From positions 1 through 64,000 of the forward strand of contig NZ_JBHRTA010000036.1 in assembly GCF_042646065.1 (NCBI RefSeq): 64,000 nt of DNA, written 5' to 3'. Of the stretch, positions 8,984 to 16,936 are shown piece after piece. The stretch comes from Parapedobacter deserti (GTDB lineage: Bacteria > Bacteroidota > Bacteroidia > Sphingobacteriales > Sphingobacteriaceae). Below the pieces are notes generated by a model. It was not told the origin of the DNA. It was given only the letters and a program-made list of their open reading frames with translations, and searched no databases. Each line of letters opens with the position of its first letter. Within the stretch, counting starts at the first letter, position 1. A program made the position numbers and the translations under genes.

Positions 8984-9448
8984 TTAAAAATAGTTTTCAG
9001 GATAAAGAAAAGAGGGGAGACATTTCCTAATTAAGGTTGCCTGCGATTTGTAACCTCGTTTTTCTAATTCATTTAAAAATACAGGCCACGGTGGGATATT
9101 ACTTTTATAGACATTGGTCGATGAAGTAGACATTCCTCCCCCAATTGCGGTTGATAGTCCTCCATACATTGCGCTAGAAAGCCCTCCATACATTGAAGTA
9201 GATAATCCCCCATACATTGAAGTAGATAATCCTCCGTACATTGCCGTTGACAACCCACCGTATAAAGCTGTTGACATGCCACCATACAAGGCTGTTGACA
9301 TGCCGCCATACAGGGCGGTAGAAGCTCCGCCATATAGTGCGGTTGACATGCCCCCTCCTACAGCCGTTGACAAGCCCCCACCAGTCGCAGTACTTAGGTT
9401 TCTAGGCCAAGTTCTTAGTTTCTCTATTTTAGGTTTGCTCATAATCAT
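8984..9448 (-). CDS. octapeptide-repeat protein (GG-[LM]-S-T-A-[LM]-Y) with short conserved-looking tail
   Basis: 154 residues (M3 is an alternative start). Residues 1-17 are basic (MSKPKIEKLRTWPRN). Residues 18-110 are twelve perfectly phased octapeptides, each L/M/A-S-T/S-A/S-x-Y/G-G-G. The tail from 114 reads YKSNIPPWPVFLNELEKRGY then a leucine/lysine helix, and looks like a small folded domain. Nothing suggests export. I have a recollection of small proteins with comparable Gly-Ser/Thr repeats before an IPPWP-type tail, but cannot name a family. It lies among defence genes with no close same-strand partner (next gene 78 bases downstream). Confidence 0.7.
   Translation of the reverse strand: MIMSKPKIEKLRTWPRNLSTATGGGLSTAVGGGMSTALYGGASTALYGGMSTALYGGMSTALYGGLSTAMYGGLSTSMYGGLSTSMYGGLSSAMYGGLSTAIGGGMSTSSTNVYKSNIPPWPVFLNELEKRGYKSQATLIRKCLPSFLYPENYF
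9116..9397 (-). repeat. 24-bp coding tandem repeat, 12 copies
   Basis: The repeat tract of the gene above: 12 in-phase units of 24 bp. Internal units are very similar in DNA (on the plus strand the word CCTCCATACATTG recurs), outer ones diverge, a pattern of recent internal unit duplication and loss. No unit is out of frame. Confidence 0.85.
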
Positions 9449-9747
9449 TTCGGTTTAATTGGCTATTATTTAGCAATTGAGATATCAAGTTCGGTTAACA
9501 ATCATTTGGATATAAAATGGCTTTACTTCATCCTATACAACTTCTTCTGCCTTTTCTTCTTCCCAGTACCCCCACTTTGTCCTTATTCCGATGGACTTAA
9601 TCCGCTCATTTATACGTTTGAGCAGCAGTGTCCAAGTCGAGATTTCATCGTCACCCGTTTCAAAACCAAATCTATTTACTTCAGGCCCAGCTCACAATTG
9701 GCTCCGTTAAAAGTAAAAACTAAAGTATTAAAATCCAAACTTCAATA

Positions 9748-9778
9748 AGGGAAATGGCTACGCACCAGCCATTTCCCT
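9748..9778. terminator. perfect 12-bp hairpin in a gene-poor stretch
   Basis: AGGGAAATGGCT (9748-9759), 7-base loop, AGCCATTTCCCT (9767-9778): a perfect inverted repeat. Neither side has a clear T-run, so an intrinsic terminator is uncertain. The stretch 9449-10067 otherwise holds only an unconvincing 80-codon plus-strand frame (9506-9748) that ends exactly at the hairpin. Confidence 0.5.
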
Positions 9779-10067
9779 AAATCAAAAATTAAACTCATGT
9801 GTGTTCATGTACACAGTAGATGTGAGGATATTTGCCTTATTCTGCACGCCAATGGCTAATTAGCGAGTTTTTAAATAATCGTGTTGCACGAAGCAAAACC
9901 CAAATCCAAAAGTTGCAATTTTAAGCAATGTCACATTACGGTTTACCGTAAACGCACAAACCAATCGTATTTCGCTAATTGGGCGGGAATAGTGCTATGA
10001 ACGAGAATGTAGAGGTTATATATTTCCAAGCGAGAAAAGGCAAGTTCATGCATTTTTTTAATCGATT

Positions 10068-10733
10068 TTAATCGGAAATTGGTGATTTTAATAACTTTGG
10101 TATCGCTATAAAGATTGTGCCGACGTCTTCCGGTATATCTGTAGCGTTATTTAAAACCACGCCACATTCATTTATTACATGTTCGTAAACCGCATTACCA
10201 AGCTTAGAGTGCTTTAGAGAAACTACTTGCAACTCCTGCTCGTCTGTTCCACCCATTAGGTATTTATGTATAGCTTTAATCCTGGTTTCGTTGAAGTCTT
10301 TTATGTCAGCGATTATTTTCTTATCAAACCCGAAACTTTCGCATTCATTTATTATCGCGCCAAAGAGTTTTCTGCTATCTTGATCAAGGATCGCACCCGC
10401 CGGATTCTTTGTTACCCAGAATATTTTTAAGTAAAATTCTATATACTGAATTTTTAAAGATATAAACTCAATATAATGTCCAGCCTGCAAAGCATGCTTC
10501 GCCCTTGCTACTATGATGGAAAGATTTTCAAGGGCCTTTTGAGCGTTAATTATACCAATATTAGAGGATTTTGGGAGTAATAGTATTTCAAACTGTCCAC
10601 TCGCTATCTGAGCTTTCATATCGTCATACGTTCCCACATTTTCTACATTATTTGTCATCTTACTTGATTTTATGAAAGTGTTTTTTTGGTATAACCTCCT
10701 TCCGTTCTCATGACCTAAATCTCGACGCGCCAT
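10068..10733 (-). CDS. second HEPN-motif protein
   Basis: Up to 221 residues; the internal ATG at 10658 (MTNNVENVGTYDD) may be the true start, giving 196. It is all-helical: a paired-helix region LENLSIIVARAKHALQAGHYIEFISLKIQYIEFYLKIFW, then FNETRIKAIHKYLMGG, which contains R-x4-H (RIKAIH), the HEPN ribonuclease motif. No recognisable sequence similarity to the HEPN protein at 2 kb beyond that. Two unlinked HEPN genes in 9 kb is common in defence islands, where they act as toxins in TA or abortive-infection systems. No antitoxin is evident next to it; 10734-10949 holds nothing I can support. Confidence 0.55.
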   Translation of the reverse strand: MARRDLGHENGRRLYQKNTFIKSSKMTNNVENVGTYDDMKAQIASGQFEILLLPKSSNIGIINAQKALENLSIIVARAKHALQAGHYIEFISLKIQYIEFYLKIFWVTKNPAGAILDQDSRKLFGAIINECESFGFDKKIIADIKDFNETRIKAIHKYLMGGTDEQELQVVSLKHSKLGNAVYEHVINECGVVLNNATDIPEDVGTIFIAIPKLLKSPISD

Positions 10734-10949
10734 ACCGAAGTTTTTTCAATATCCCTTAAAATGCCAATTCATTTAATATAAAAATAAGAAGAAGGCTGTT
10801 CCTAAAGGTATTAATGAGCGTTTGAAGAATTTTGGCCGCTATAGCTCCTAAACCGAATTCCACGTTTACTATTAACCTTGCTAATCGCAAATGTCGAAAT
10901 CGCATTATCTAAACGATCCCAAAATTCAAACCCCGTTACCTAAGAAAAA

Positions 10950-11084
10950 CTATTTGCCTTTTTTTGAAGGAGGGGGGGATTGCGTAGTTGTTCGTCTAGG
11001 CGGTGGTGGCGGATTTCGCATTCCACCAACCTGACCTTTCTCGAAATGGTCTCTACTTGGTTTCTGAATTGGTTGCTTTGACAT
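10950..11084 (-). CDS. 44-aa basic polyproline mini-protein A
   Basis: Begins MSKQPIQKPSRDHFEKGQV and then carries GGMRNPPPPPRR, a TTTQSPPPS stretch and a KKGK end. It lies 20 bases downstream of a second tiny gene whose C-terminal part is clearly related (GQV...RNPPPPPP...K). Shared architecture in two adjacent short frames argues that both are translated. They have no hydrophobic segment; the basic, proline-rich tails look like ligands or unstructured tails. Function unknown. Confidence 0.55.
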   Translation of the reverse strand: MSKQPIQKPSRDHFEKGQVGGMRNPPPPPRRTTTQSPPPSKKGK

Positions 11085-11104
11085 GTTCTACAATTTTTTA
11101 GTTA

Positions 11105-11272
11105 TTACTTTCTATTTTTGGGGGGTGGGGGTGGCGGATTTCTAAACCGTGGTACCTGACCGTCGCGGATGGCTCCGGAAACAACATCTTTGCGATGCAA
11201 GTCACCGCTACGCTTCGCAGCCCTGTCTCGTTTTATCTCTTCAGTCCTCTTAGGGTTATTCTGTGTAGCCAT
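11105..11272 (-). CDS. 55-aa basic polyproline mini-protein B
   Basis: Begins MATQNNPKRTEEIKRDRAA and ends GQVPRFRNPPPPPPKNRK. Its ATG lies inside the last codons of the upstream two-TM protein gene (17-bp overlap), which implies translational coupling. The C-terminal GQV-x3-RNPPPPP matches mini-protein A. Order on the minus strand: XRE regulator, two-TM protein, mini-protein B, mini-protein A. I recognise no family. Confidence 0.6.
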   Translation of the reverse strand: MATQNNPKRTEEIKRDRAAKRSGDLHRKDVVSGAIRDGQVPRFRNPPPPPPKNRK

Positions 11273-11759
11273 GATATTGATCTATATAAGCCTGTGTATT
11301 TAGTTGCGCTTTATTGTCCAATTTTCTTCGCTTTTTAAGCAGTAACGAGTTATCTAGTTTTTCGATATCACGCGCTTCTTTTCGCGTTTCATAATACCGT
11401 ATTTGAGCTTCGTCATCATTGATTCGCTCGTCAAACATTTCAAACCATAAGTCTTCCAGCTTTGCCCAGCGCTCATAATACATCATTCTCAAACCACCCA
11501 GTTTTCCAAAATTGTCATCACTCATAACAATGAAATTTTGCACCTGACTGACTAATTGCGAAATCCAGACCACCGTCAGTGACAATACCGGGACTAACGG
11601 ATTTGTTTGTGAAAAATATAAACCAGCGGTTGTTACTACAATTAACCCCACCTTGTACCATACACGCCATTTTTTTTCCCTAGCCAAATACAAGGTAAGA
11701 TATTCGTCTCCGGCCTTAGCATGTAGCATATCGTACCAAACACGTGTTCTAATACTCAT
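11256..11759 (-). CDS. two-TM protein with cytoplasmic coiled-coil tail (SLATT-like layout)
   Basis: 167 residues. A short basic N-terminus (MSIRTRVWYDMLHAKAG) is followed by a hairpin of two membrane helices (VGLIVVTTAGLYF and VLSLTVVWISQLV) and a long charged helical tail (YYERWAKLEDLWFEMFDERINDDEAQIRYYETRKEARD...). Two N-terminal helices plus a coiled-coil tail is the layout of SLATT-domain effectors, thought to form pores in nucleotide-signalling defence systems. Similarity is of layout only; no cyclase gene is nearby. It overlaps the start of mini-protein B. A 36-codon open stretch without ATG (about 11757-11866) ends on its start and may be a remnant. Confidence 0.6.
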   Translation of the reverse strand: MSIRTRVWYDMLHAKAGDEYLTLYLAREKKWRVWYKVGLIVVTTAGLYFSQTNPLVPVLSLTVVWISQLVSQVQNFIVMSDDNFGKLGGLRMMYYERWAKLEDLWFEMFDERINDDEAQIRYYETRKEARDIEKLDNSLLLKKRRKLDNKAQLNTQAYIDQYHGYTE

Positions 11760-11911
11760 GACGTTGATTGCGCGTTCGCATATTTTCTTTTACTTTCTGA
11801 ACCGATCCCAATAGACCATCTTTTGTTTTCTTCACAAGATATGACTCAATATTGTCATCATCTCACCTGGCTCTTTCCTGACAGTTTTTTATCAGAAGAA
11901 ATTCATATGGC

Positions 11912-12346
11912 TCATAAGCGGCGGGATTTACTTTTAATCTGCTTATTAACTTCCGCTTTCGTCTCCCCATCCACGACAACAATTTCCACCACTACATTTT
12001 CCATTATCTTTGAGTCACTGCCGTCAGCTTTCTTCTTAGGCACTTTTTTATACAGAATTACGATCTGTTCATCTTTAGGCATTCCATTAGGAAACAAGTC
12101 ATCCAAACTTTTGAAGCCAAAAACTTTTTTTAATAGTCCGATATGGCGTAAATTATATTTTTCTGGCTGATCTAAAGATTCGCATTTACCAACAAATGTC
12201 TCCGTAAAGCCCATTTTTCCGCTCAGAACTTCTTGTGACCAACCTCTATCGTCGCGAAAAGACTTTACATTTAATATCAACTCATATTCTATTCGAAAGA
12301 TAGCTTTTGTCTGATAAATCTCCGTCATGTCCTGAAATTTTCCCAC
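11912..12346 (-). CDS. XRE-family helix-turn-helix protein
   Basis: 144 residues. Residues 20-85 form an HTH of the Cro/CI type: ILNVKSFRDDRGWSQEVLSG, then MGFTETFVGKCESL and a short helix ending in KSLDDLFP. The C-terminal 50 residues are a lysine-rich arm with a beta-like segment (MENVVVEIVVVDGETK). It is the first gene of the cluster containing the two-TM protein and the polyproline mini-proteins, and is likely its regulator or the antitoxin-type component. The ATG at 12346 is used; the alternative at 12328 (MTEIYQ) would remove only the first six residues. Confidence 0.7.
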   Translation of the reverse strand: MGKFQDMTEIYQTKAIFRIEYELILNVKSFRDDRGWSQEVLSGKMGFTETFVGKCESLDQPEKYNLRHIGLLKKVFGFKSLDDLFPNGMPKDEQIVILYKKVPKKKADGSDSKIMENVVVEIVVVDGETKAEVNKQIKSKSRRL

Positions 12347-12353
12347 CGAATAC

Positions 12354-12384
12354 TTGGTGGTTTAAAACATTGTTTTTATATTTG
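12354..12384 (+). promoter_or_regulatory. plus-strand Bacteroidota promoter pointing into the gene-free region
   Basis: TTG (12354-12356), 20-bp spacer, TATATTTG (12377-12384), a full match to TTG-N19-20-TAnnTTTG. There is no plus-strand gene for 700 bases, so it may drive the structured element at 12524-12629 or a long leader. Confidence 0.4.
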
Positions 12385-12502
12385 TGTCAGCGATTGATAA
12401 TCACGGCAATTTTGCCCTGATAGACGATGTTTTCTCGGTCCGTAAACGACCAATTTCCGCCGAGGGAACCGTGTGATCGCCCCATGCTTTGAAAAAGTTT
12501 CC

Positions 12503-12629
12503 TACTTTTGTCATATAGCATGTGGGTGGCTGCACGTCAACTTTAGGTGGAAAATGTGCTCTCATGGGTCTCGCGAGACCTAGGGACTACTGGGTTGGTC
12601 ACCCTCGGGCCTAAAGTGTGCAGCTGCCC
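12503..12629 (+). ncRNA. putative structured RNA of unknown class, with its own -7 box
   Basis: TACTTTTG at 12503-12510 matches TAnnTTTG. About 14 bases later a long imperfect inverted repeat begins: GGG (12524-12526) and GCTGCAC (12529-12535) pair with GTGCAGC (12618-12624) and CCC (12627-12629), and after a GTCA bulge ACTTTAGG (12540-12547) pairs with CCTAAAGT (12610-12617). Enclosed are two hairpins: GGTCTCGCGAGACC (12567-12580) and GGGT/ACCC (12592-12604). This is a multi-branch fold of about 107 nt closed by 18 pairs. I recognise no known family: it lacks SRP, tmRNA, RNase P and common riboswitch signatures. No good -33 element is visible at the expected spacing. Confidence 0.5.
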
Positions 12630-12942
12630 CTTGCTTATTTCAAGTGGTAACTATTTCACATAGAGACTGACATCGTTCTGCATAAAACCAAATGGATTAT
12701 GAAAAGAACGATTTTAAACCAAAGCCATAGTGCCGAATCTTGCCTCTACGAGGCGCGACTACGGTTCGCACATCGCATCCTTATAAAGAACGTAAAGCGA
12801 CATCCAGTTTAACACGAAAATACTGCAACTAAGGGGAACGAGTAGGGGATAGGCGTAAAACCCAAGTCCCTGAAACGAGGCCAAAAAAAAAAGCCTAACT
12901 TCCCGGTTGCTACCGACCCCAATGCTGAATGAAAAGCCATTT

Positions 12943-12974
12943 TTTGCTCAGGTTGGAGAAGGTGTCTATTTTCG
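12943..12974 (+). promoter_or_regulatory. possible promoter for the thioredoxin-SusC gene
   Basis: TTTG (12943-12946), 20-bp spacer, TATTTTCG (12967-12974): one mismatch to the Bacteroidota consensus, about 120 bases upstream of the ATG at 13102. The rest of 12630-12940 holds small hairpins (for example GCCTC-TAC-GAGGC at 12737-12749) but no supportable gene. Confidence 0.35.
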
Positions 12975-13101
12975 GTAAATAATGTCAACGATAAAAGTAG
13001 TCGCTTTTTCTTATACCTGCAAGTAAATCGAGGAATTTCTTCGGCGTTGGAAGTCGGTTTTGAGAATGAATTTTTCTTAAACCATTAATTATCAATGCTG
13101 A

Positions 13102-16100
13102 ATGAAATTAAATTTACGCATAGGGGAGGGGTATGCCTTTTCCACACATAAACTTAAACACACTTATATACGACATTTCAGCCTACTGGCTGTAGCAACG
13201 ATCATGTGTTTGTACGCCCATGCCCAGCGCCCCGAGCCTTCGGGGCCTGTGCCGCTGGGCATTTCATTGGACAGTATCAAGCCTTTGCAAATCGGCGATA
13301 CCATCCCCCACGGGGTTTGGCATATGCCGCTTACCGTGTGGTCTTCAACAACCGGTTCCACAGAGACCATTACCCTGGATGACTTTAGAGGAAAATGGAT
13401 CATACTAGATTTCTGGAATACATTCTGCGGCTCCTGCATCCAGGCGTTCCCAAAGAACAATGCGTTACAGCAGCGTTTCCACGATGAAATCCGTATCCTG
13501 CCGGTAACCACCGAGGACACCGTACGGTTGCACCGTATGCTGGAGAGGAGGCCACATCTCAAAGCCAGCATCCGCGAATCGGTGATAAATGATACCGACT
13601 TGGGCAACATATTCCCCCATCAGACGGTGCCCCACATCGTGGTAATCAGCAATGACGGCATTGTTTCCGATTTTCCATCGAATAGCGAACTAACCACGGA
13701 TTACATCGCGCAGCGGATAGCCCCTAATCCACAAACCATCGGACGAAAGGAGGTGAAAGAGAGTAGATCCTTGCAGCAGCAAAAAGAAGTAAGCATCATG
13801 GTGGTGGATACCATAACCGGCCAACCGCTCCGGGCCACGGTGGTGGATGTGGACGCACAGCGGGAACTTGCTGTCCATGAAGGAAACCTTCTGTTTCGGA
13901 TAGCGGGAAACACCCACAGGCTGAGGGTATCCCATGTGGGCTACGCTACCAGGCTCGTAACCATCAATCGTGAAACGCCTGCGGAGTTCGTTGTGGGGCT
14001 TTCCTCCACCCGCAACATGCTGGAAGAGGTACCGGTTTATACCGGCTACCAGAGCCTCCCGAAGGAACGGGCTACCGGCTCATTTGAACCAGTAGACAAT
14101 GCATTGATAAACAGGAGCGCGGGATATGACATCCTGAGCCGGCTGGAAGGGGTTACGGCCAGTGTGTTACTGAACAGGAATAATTATGATCCGAACCAGA
14201 TTACGGCCCGGTCGCTTAATGCGGGCCAGTTACGCATCCGGGGCGAAAGTTCGCTGTTTACCGAGGCCAACCCGCTGGTCGTTTTGGATAACTTTCCTTA
14301 CGATGGCGACATCAGCAACATCAATCCGAATGATGTGGAAAGCATCACGCTGCTGAAAGATGCGGCTGCCGCCTCTATCTGGGGGGCACAGGCGGGAAAC
14401 GGGGTGATCGTCATCACCACTAAGCGGGGCCGATTTAACCAGCCGTGGCGGCTGTCGTTCAACAGCAACGTGGGGATGCACGATAAACCTGATCTCTATT
14501 ATAAACCTGTATTGCCTTCGCCCGCGTTTATCGATGTCGAACGGTTCCTTTTTGAAAATGGGTATTACAACAGCATCGAAAACAACATCAGGCGGCCGGC
14601 GCTATCACCTGCGGTGGAGCTGTTGATCAGCAACCGGGATGGGCTGCTCAGCGATGATGATCTGCAAAGGCAGCTCGATGCGTTGGGTGCACAGGATGTG
14701 CGGGATGACTACCTGAATCACGTATACCGCAACGCAGTACAGCAGCAGCATGCGGTAAGCCTGCACGGCGGCAGTGATCGGTTGACGTTCAGGACATCGG
14801 TGGGGTATGACGACCGGTTGCAGGGGATGACGGGCAACCGGGACAACCGATTCTCACTGCGCAATGAACTTGTATTCAAGCCTGTCGATAAGCTGGAAAT
14901 CCAGACTTCATTGCAATATGTGAAACGCCGGGTAACCTCGCGGGATTTGAGTGGCTATGGAGAGACCAGGATGGGCAGCTACGATCTCTATCCCTACGCT
15001 GCGCTTATGAACGAAGATGGTACACCTGCACGTATAGCCCGCGACTACCGCCTCGGATTCACCGATACCGCCGGTGCGGGCCATCTGCTCGACTGGAACT
15101 ACCGACCGCTGGCTGATGTGGGCGACCGGACCATCCTGAACAACGAGATCCTGCTGCAGACGGGTTTGTCTTACACCATCATCCCCGCGCTGCGCGTCAA
15201 CCTCAAATACCAGTACCAACAGGGAAAAGGGGAGCTCCATGCCATCAGCGGATTGGAAATGTACACCGTACGAAATAAGATCAACCGCTTCACGCAGATC
15301 AACGGCAGCGAAATCATCCGCAATTTCCCGCTGGGCGCGGAGTATTACATGACCAACCAGCGGCAGGAGTCGCACAATGCGCGGTTGCAGTCCGATTTCA
15401 ATAGGCGTTGGGGCCGGAGCGACATCGCTGCCATCGCGGGGCTGGAGGTGCGGCAGCATACATCGATAGGCAATGGCCGCACGGCCTACGGGTTCGACCG
15501 CGAAACGCTGACCTTTGCCAAAATCGATCCGGTAAACCGCTATCCGCTGTACGGTAATCTGGGTTCGACCGCGCTGCTGCCTGTTTCGAACGATATGTTC
15601 AGTGACCTGACAAACCGCTACGTGTCCGCATTCGGAAACATCGCCTATACCTATTATGACCGGTACATCTTCTCGCTGAGCGCACGCAAAGATGCGTCCA
15701 ACCTGCTCGGCGTGGAAACCAACCGCAAATGGCAGCCGCTCTGGTCCGTGGGCGGCTCGTGGATCGTCAGCAGGGAACCTTTCTTTAATAATCCGGTCGT
15801 CAATTACCTGAAAGCGAGGGTTACCTACGGCTACAGCGGCAACATCGACCCTAGCCGGGCCGCCTACACTATTATTGCCCATCGGCCGATAGAAACGCTC
15901 ACCGGGCGATCATACGCCGATATCATGAATCCGCCCGATCCCGCGCTGCGGTGGGAAAAGGTAGGCACGCTCAATGCAGGGTTGGACTTCGAATTGCTGG
16001 ATGGCCGCTTATCGGGTAGCGTGGAAACCTACTGGAAAGAATCGACGGACCTGTTCGGTACCACTCCGGTAGACTGGACCGTGGGGTTCCGTACACTAAC

Positions 16101-16929
16101 CGTAAACAGCGCAAACACGAAGGGACGCGGTACGGACGTTACCCTGCGATCGGTCAATTTGGCTGGTAGGTTCAAATGGAATACAACCGCGATCTACAGC
16201 CACAATCAAGTGGAGCTTATCGAATACCTGGGGCCCGAATTTATGCCCAGCTCGTATATTAGTTCGGGCCAAAGTATCGGAACGCTCAAAGGCTATCCGT
16301 TCTACTCCCTGTTCAGTTATCGATGGGCCGGTCTGGATCCCGCAAACGGCGATCCGCAGGGATGGCTGGATGGCGGGGTGTCGAAAGATTACACTGCAAT
16401 CGAGCGGAATTCTACGTTCGACGACCTCGTATTCCATGGCTCGGCTATACCCCTGCATTTTGGTTCGCTGCGCAATGATTTCAGCTATGGAAGCATTTCA
16501 TTATCCGTCAACCTGACGTATCGCCTGGGGTATTATTTCCGTCGCGACGGTCTGCATTACACCAGCCTGTTTTCAAACTACGACAGCCACTCCGAGTTAC
16601 AGCAGCGATGGATGAAACCGGGAGACGAGCAGTTTACCGACGTGCCTTCAATGATCTATCCCGCCAGCCGCTACCGGGACAATTTTTATGGCAACTCAGA
16701 GGTTATGGTTGAGCGCGGCGATCACATAAGGCTTCAGGATGTAAGGCTTGGCTATACGATTGACAATGTGCGGCTCGGGCGGGCCACACTGCGGAATTTC
16801 CAGGTTTCCCTGTATGCCAACAACCTAGGGATAATCTGGTCGGCAAACAAACGGGGAATCGACCCAGACCAGGTAAGTACCTTCCCGTCTCCGCGTTTTT
16901 ATAACCTCGGACTATCACTAACGTTATAA
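13102..16929 (+). CDS. SusC/RagA-type TonB-dependent receptor fused to an N-terminal thioredoxin-like domain
   Basis: 1275 residues. Signal peptide to about residue 42 (LLAVATIMCLYAHAQ). Residues about 60-205 are a TlpA/AhpC-like thioredoxin fold with active site FWNTFCGSCIQAFP, Cys109 and Cys112, which would lie in the periplasm. Next come a carboxypeptidase-regulatory-like beta domain (about 228-300), the TonB plug (about 330-440, with NPNDVESITLLKDAAAASIWG and GVIVITTKRG) and the SusC barrel ending in LSLTL. There is no STN domain and no ECF sigma/FecR pair next to it, unlike the other two loci here. The SusD gene follows 7 bases later. A periplasmic oxidoreductase domain at the N-terminus of SusC is unusual and suggests thiol chemistry linked to uptake. 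Confidence 0.88.
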   Translation: MKLNLRIGEGYAFSTHKLKHTYIRHFSLLAVATIMCLYAHAQRPEPSGPVPLGISLDSIKPLQIGDTIPHGVWHMPLTVWSSTTGSTETITLDDFRGKWIILDFWNTFCGSCIQAFPKNNALQQRFHDEIRILPVTTEDTVRLHRMLERRPHLKASIRESVINDTDLGNIFPHQTVPHIVVISNDGIVSDFPSNSELTTDYIAQRIAPNPQTIGRKEVKESRSLQQQKEVSIMVVDTITGQPLRATVVDVDAQRELAVHEGNLLFRIAGNTHRLRVSHVGYATRLVTINRETPAEFVVGLSSTRNMLEEVPVYTGYQSLPKERATGSFEPVDNALINRSAGYDILSRLEGVTASVLLNRNNYDPNQITARSLNAGQLRIRGESSLFTEANPLVVLDNFPYDGDISNINPNDVESITLLKDAAAASIWGAQAGNGVIVITTKRGRFNQPWRLSFNSNVGMHDKPDLYYKPVLPSPAFIDVERFLFENGYYNSIENNIRRPALSPAVELLISNRDGLLSDDDLQRQLDALGAQDVRDDYLNHVYRNAVQQQHAVSLHGGSDRLTFRTSVGYDDRLQGMTGNRDNRFSLRNELVFKPVDKLEIQTSLQYVKRRVTSRDLSGYGETRMGSYDLYPYAALMNEDGTPARIARDYRLGFTDTAGAGHLLDWNYRPLADVGDRTILNNEILLQTGLSYTIIPALRVNLKYQYQQGKGELHAISGLEMYTVRNKINRFTQINGSEIIRNFPLGAEYYMTNQRQESHNARLQSDFNRRWGRSDIAAIAGLEVRQHTSIGNGRTAYGFDRETLTFAKIDPVNRYPLYGNLGSTALLPVSNDMFSDLTNRYVSAFGNIAYTYYDRYIFSLSARKDASNLLGVETNRKWQPLWSVGGSWIVSREPFFNNPVVNYLKARVTYGYSGNIDPSRAAYTIIAHRPIETLTGRSYADIMNPPDPALRWEKVGTLNAGLDFELLDGRLSGSVETYWKESTDLFGTTPVDWTVGFRTLTVNSANTKGRGTDVTLRSVNLAGRFKWNTTAIYSHNQVELIEYLGPEFMPSSYISSGQSIGTLKGYPFYSLFSYRWAGLDPANGDPQGWLDGGVSKDYTAIERNSTFDDLVFHGSAIPLHFGSLRNDFSYGSISLSVNLTYRLGYYFRRDGLHYTSLFSNYDSHSELQQRWMKPGDEQFTDVPSMIYPASRYRDNFYGNSEVMVERGDHIRLQDVRLGYTIDNVRLGRATLRNFQVSLYANNLGIIWSANKRGIDPDQVSTFPSPRFYNLGLSLTL

Positions 16930-16936
16930 CTATTTG

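Noticed and set aside
9114..9458. Plus-strand frame rich in VDxPPY repeats, antisense to the octapeptide-repeat gene
   Set aside because: It is the antisense image of the 24-bp repeat. The minus frame has a charged start and a non-repetitive tail that looks folded; the plus frame has neither.
9506..9748. 80-codon plus-strand frame ending at the 12-bp hairpin
   Set aside because: The sequence is low-complexity and hydrophobic at the start and basic at the end, matches nothing recognised, and lies opposite to the direction of its neighbours. Kept only as a note.
11256..11759. A CBASS or SMODS effector system
   Set aside because: The two-TM layout is SLATT-like, but no cyclase or nucleotidyltransferase gene is found in the island.
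12503..12629. tmRNA, SRP RNA, RNase P RNA or common riboswitch
   Set aside because: Signature sequences of these RNAs (such as GGAAGGA for SRP or GAGGAAAGTCC for RNase P) are absent.
14908..15882. 324-codon minus-strand frame opposite the thioredoxin-SusC gene
   Set aside because: Antisense shadow with no recognisable feature.
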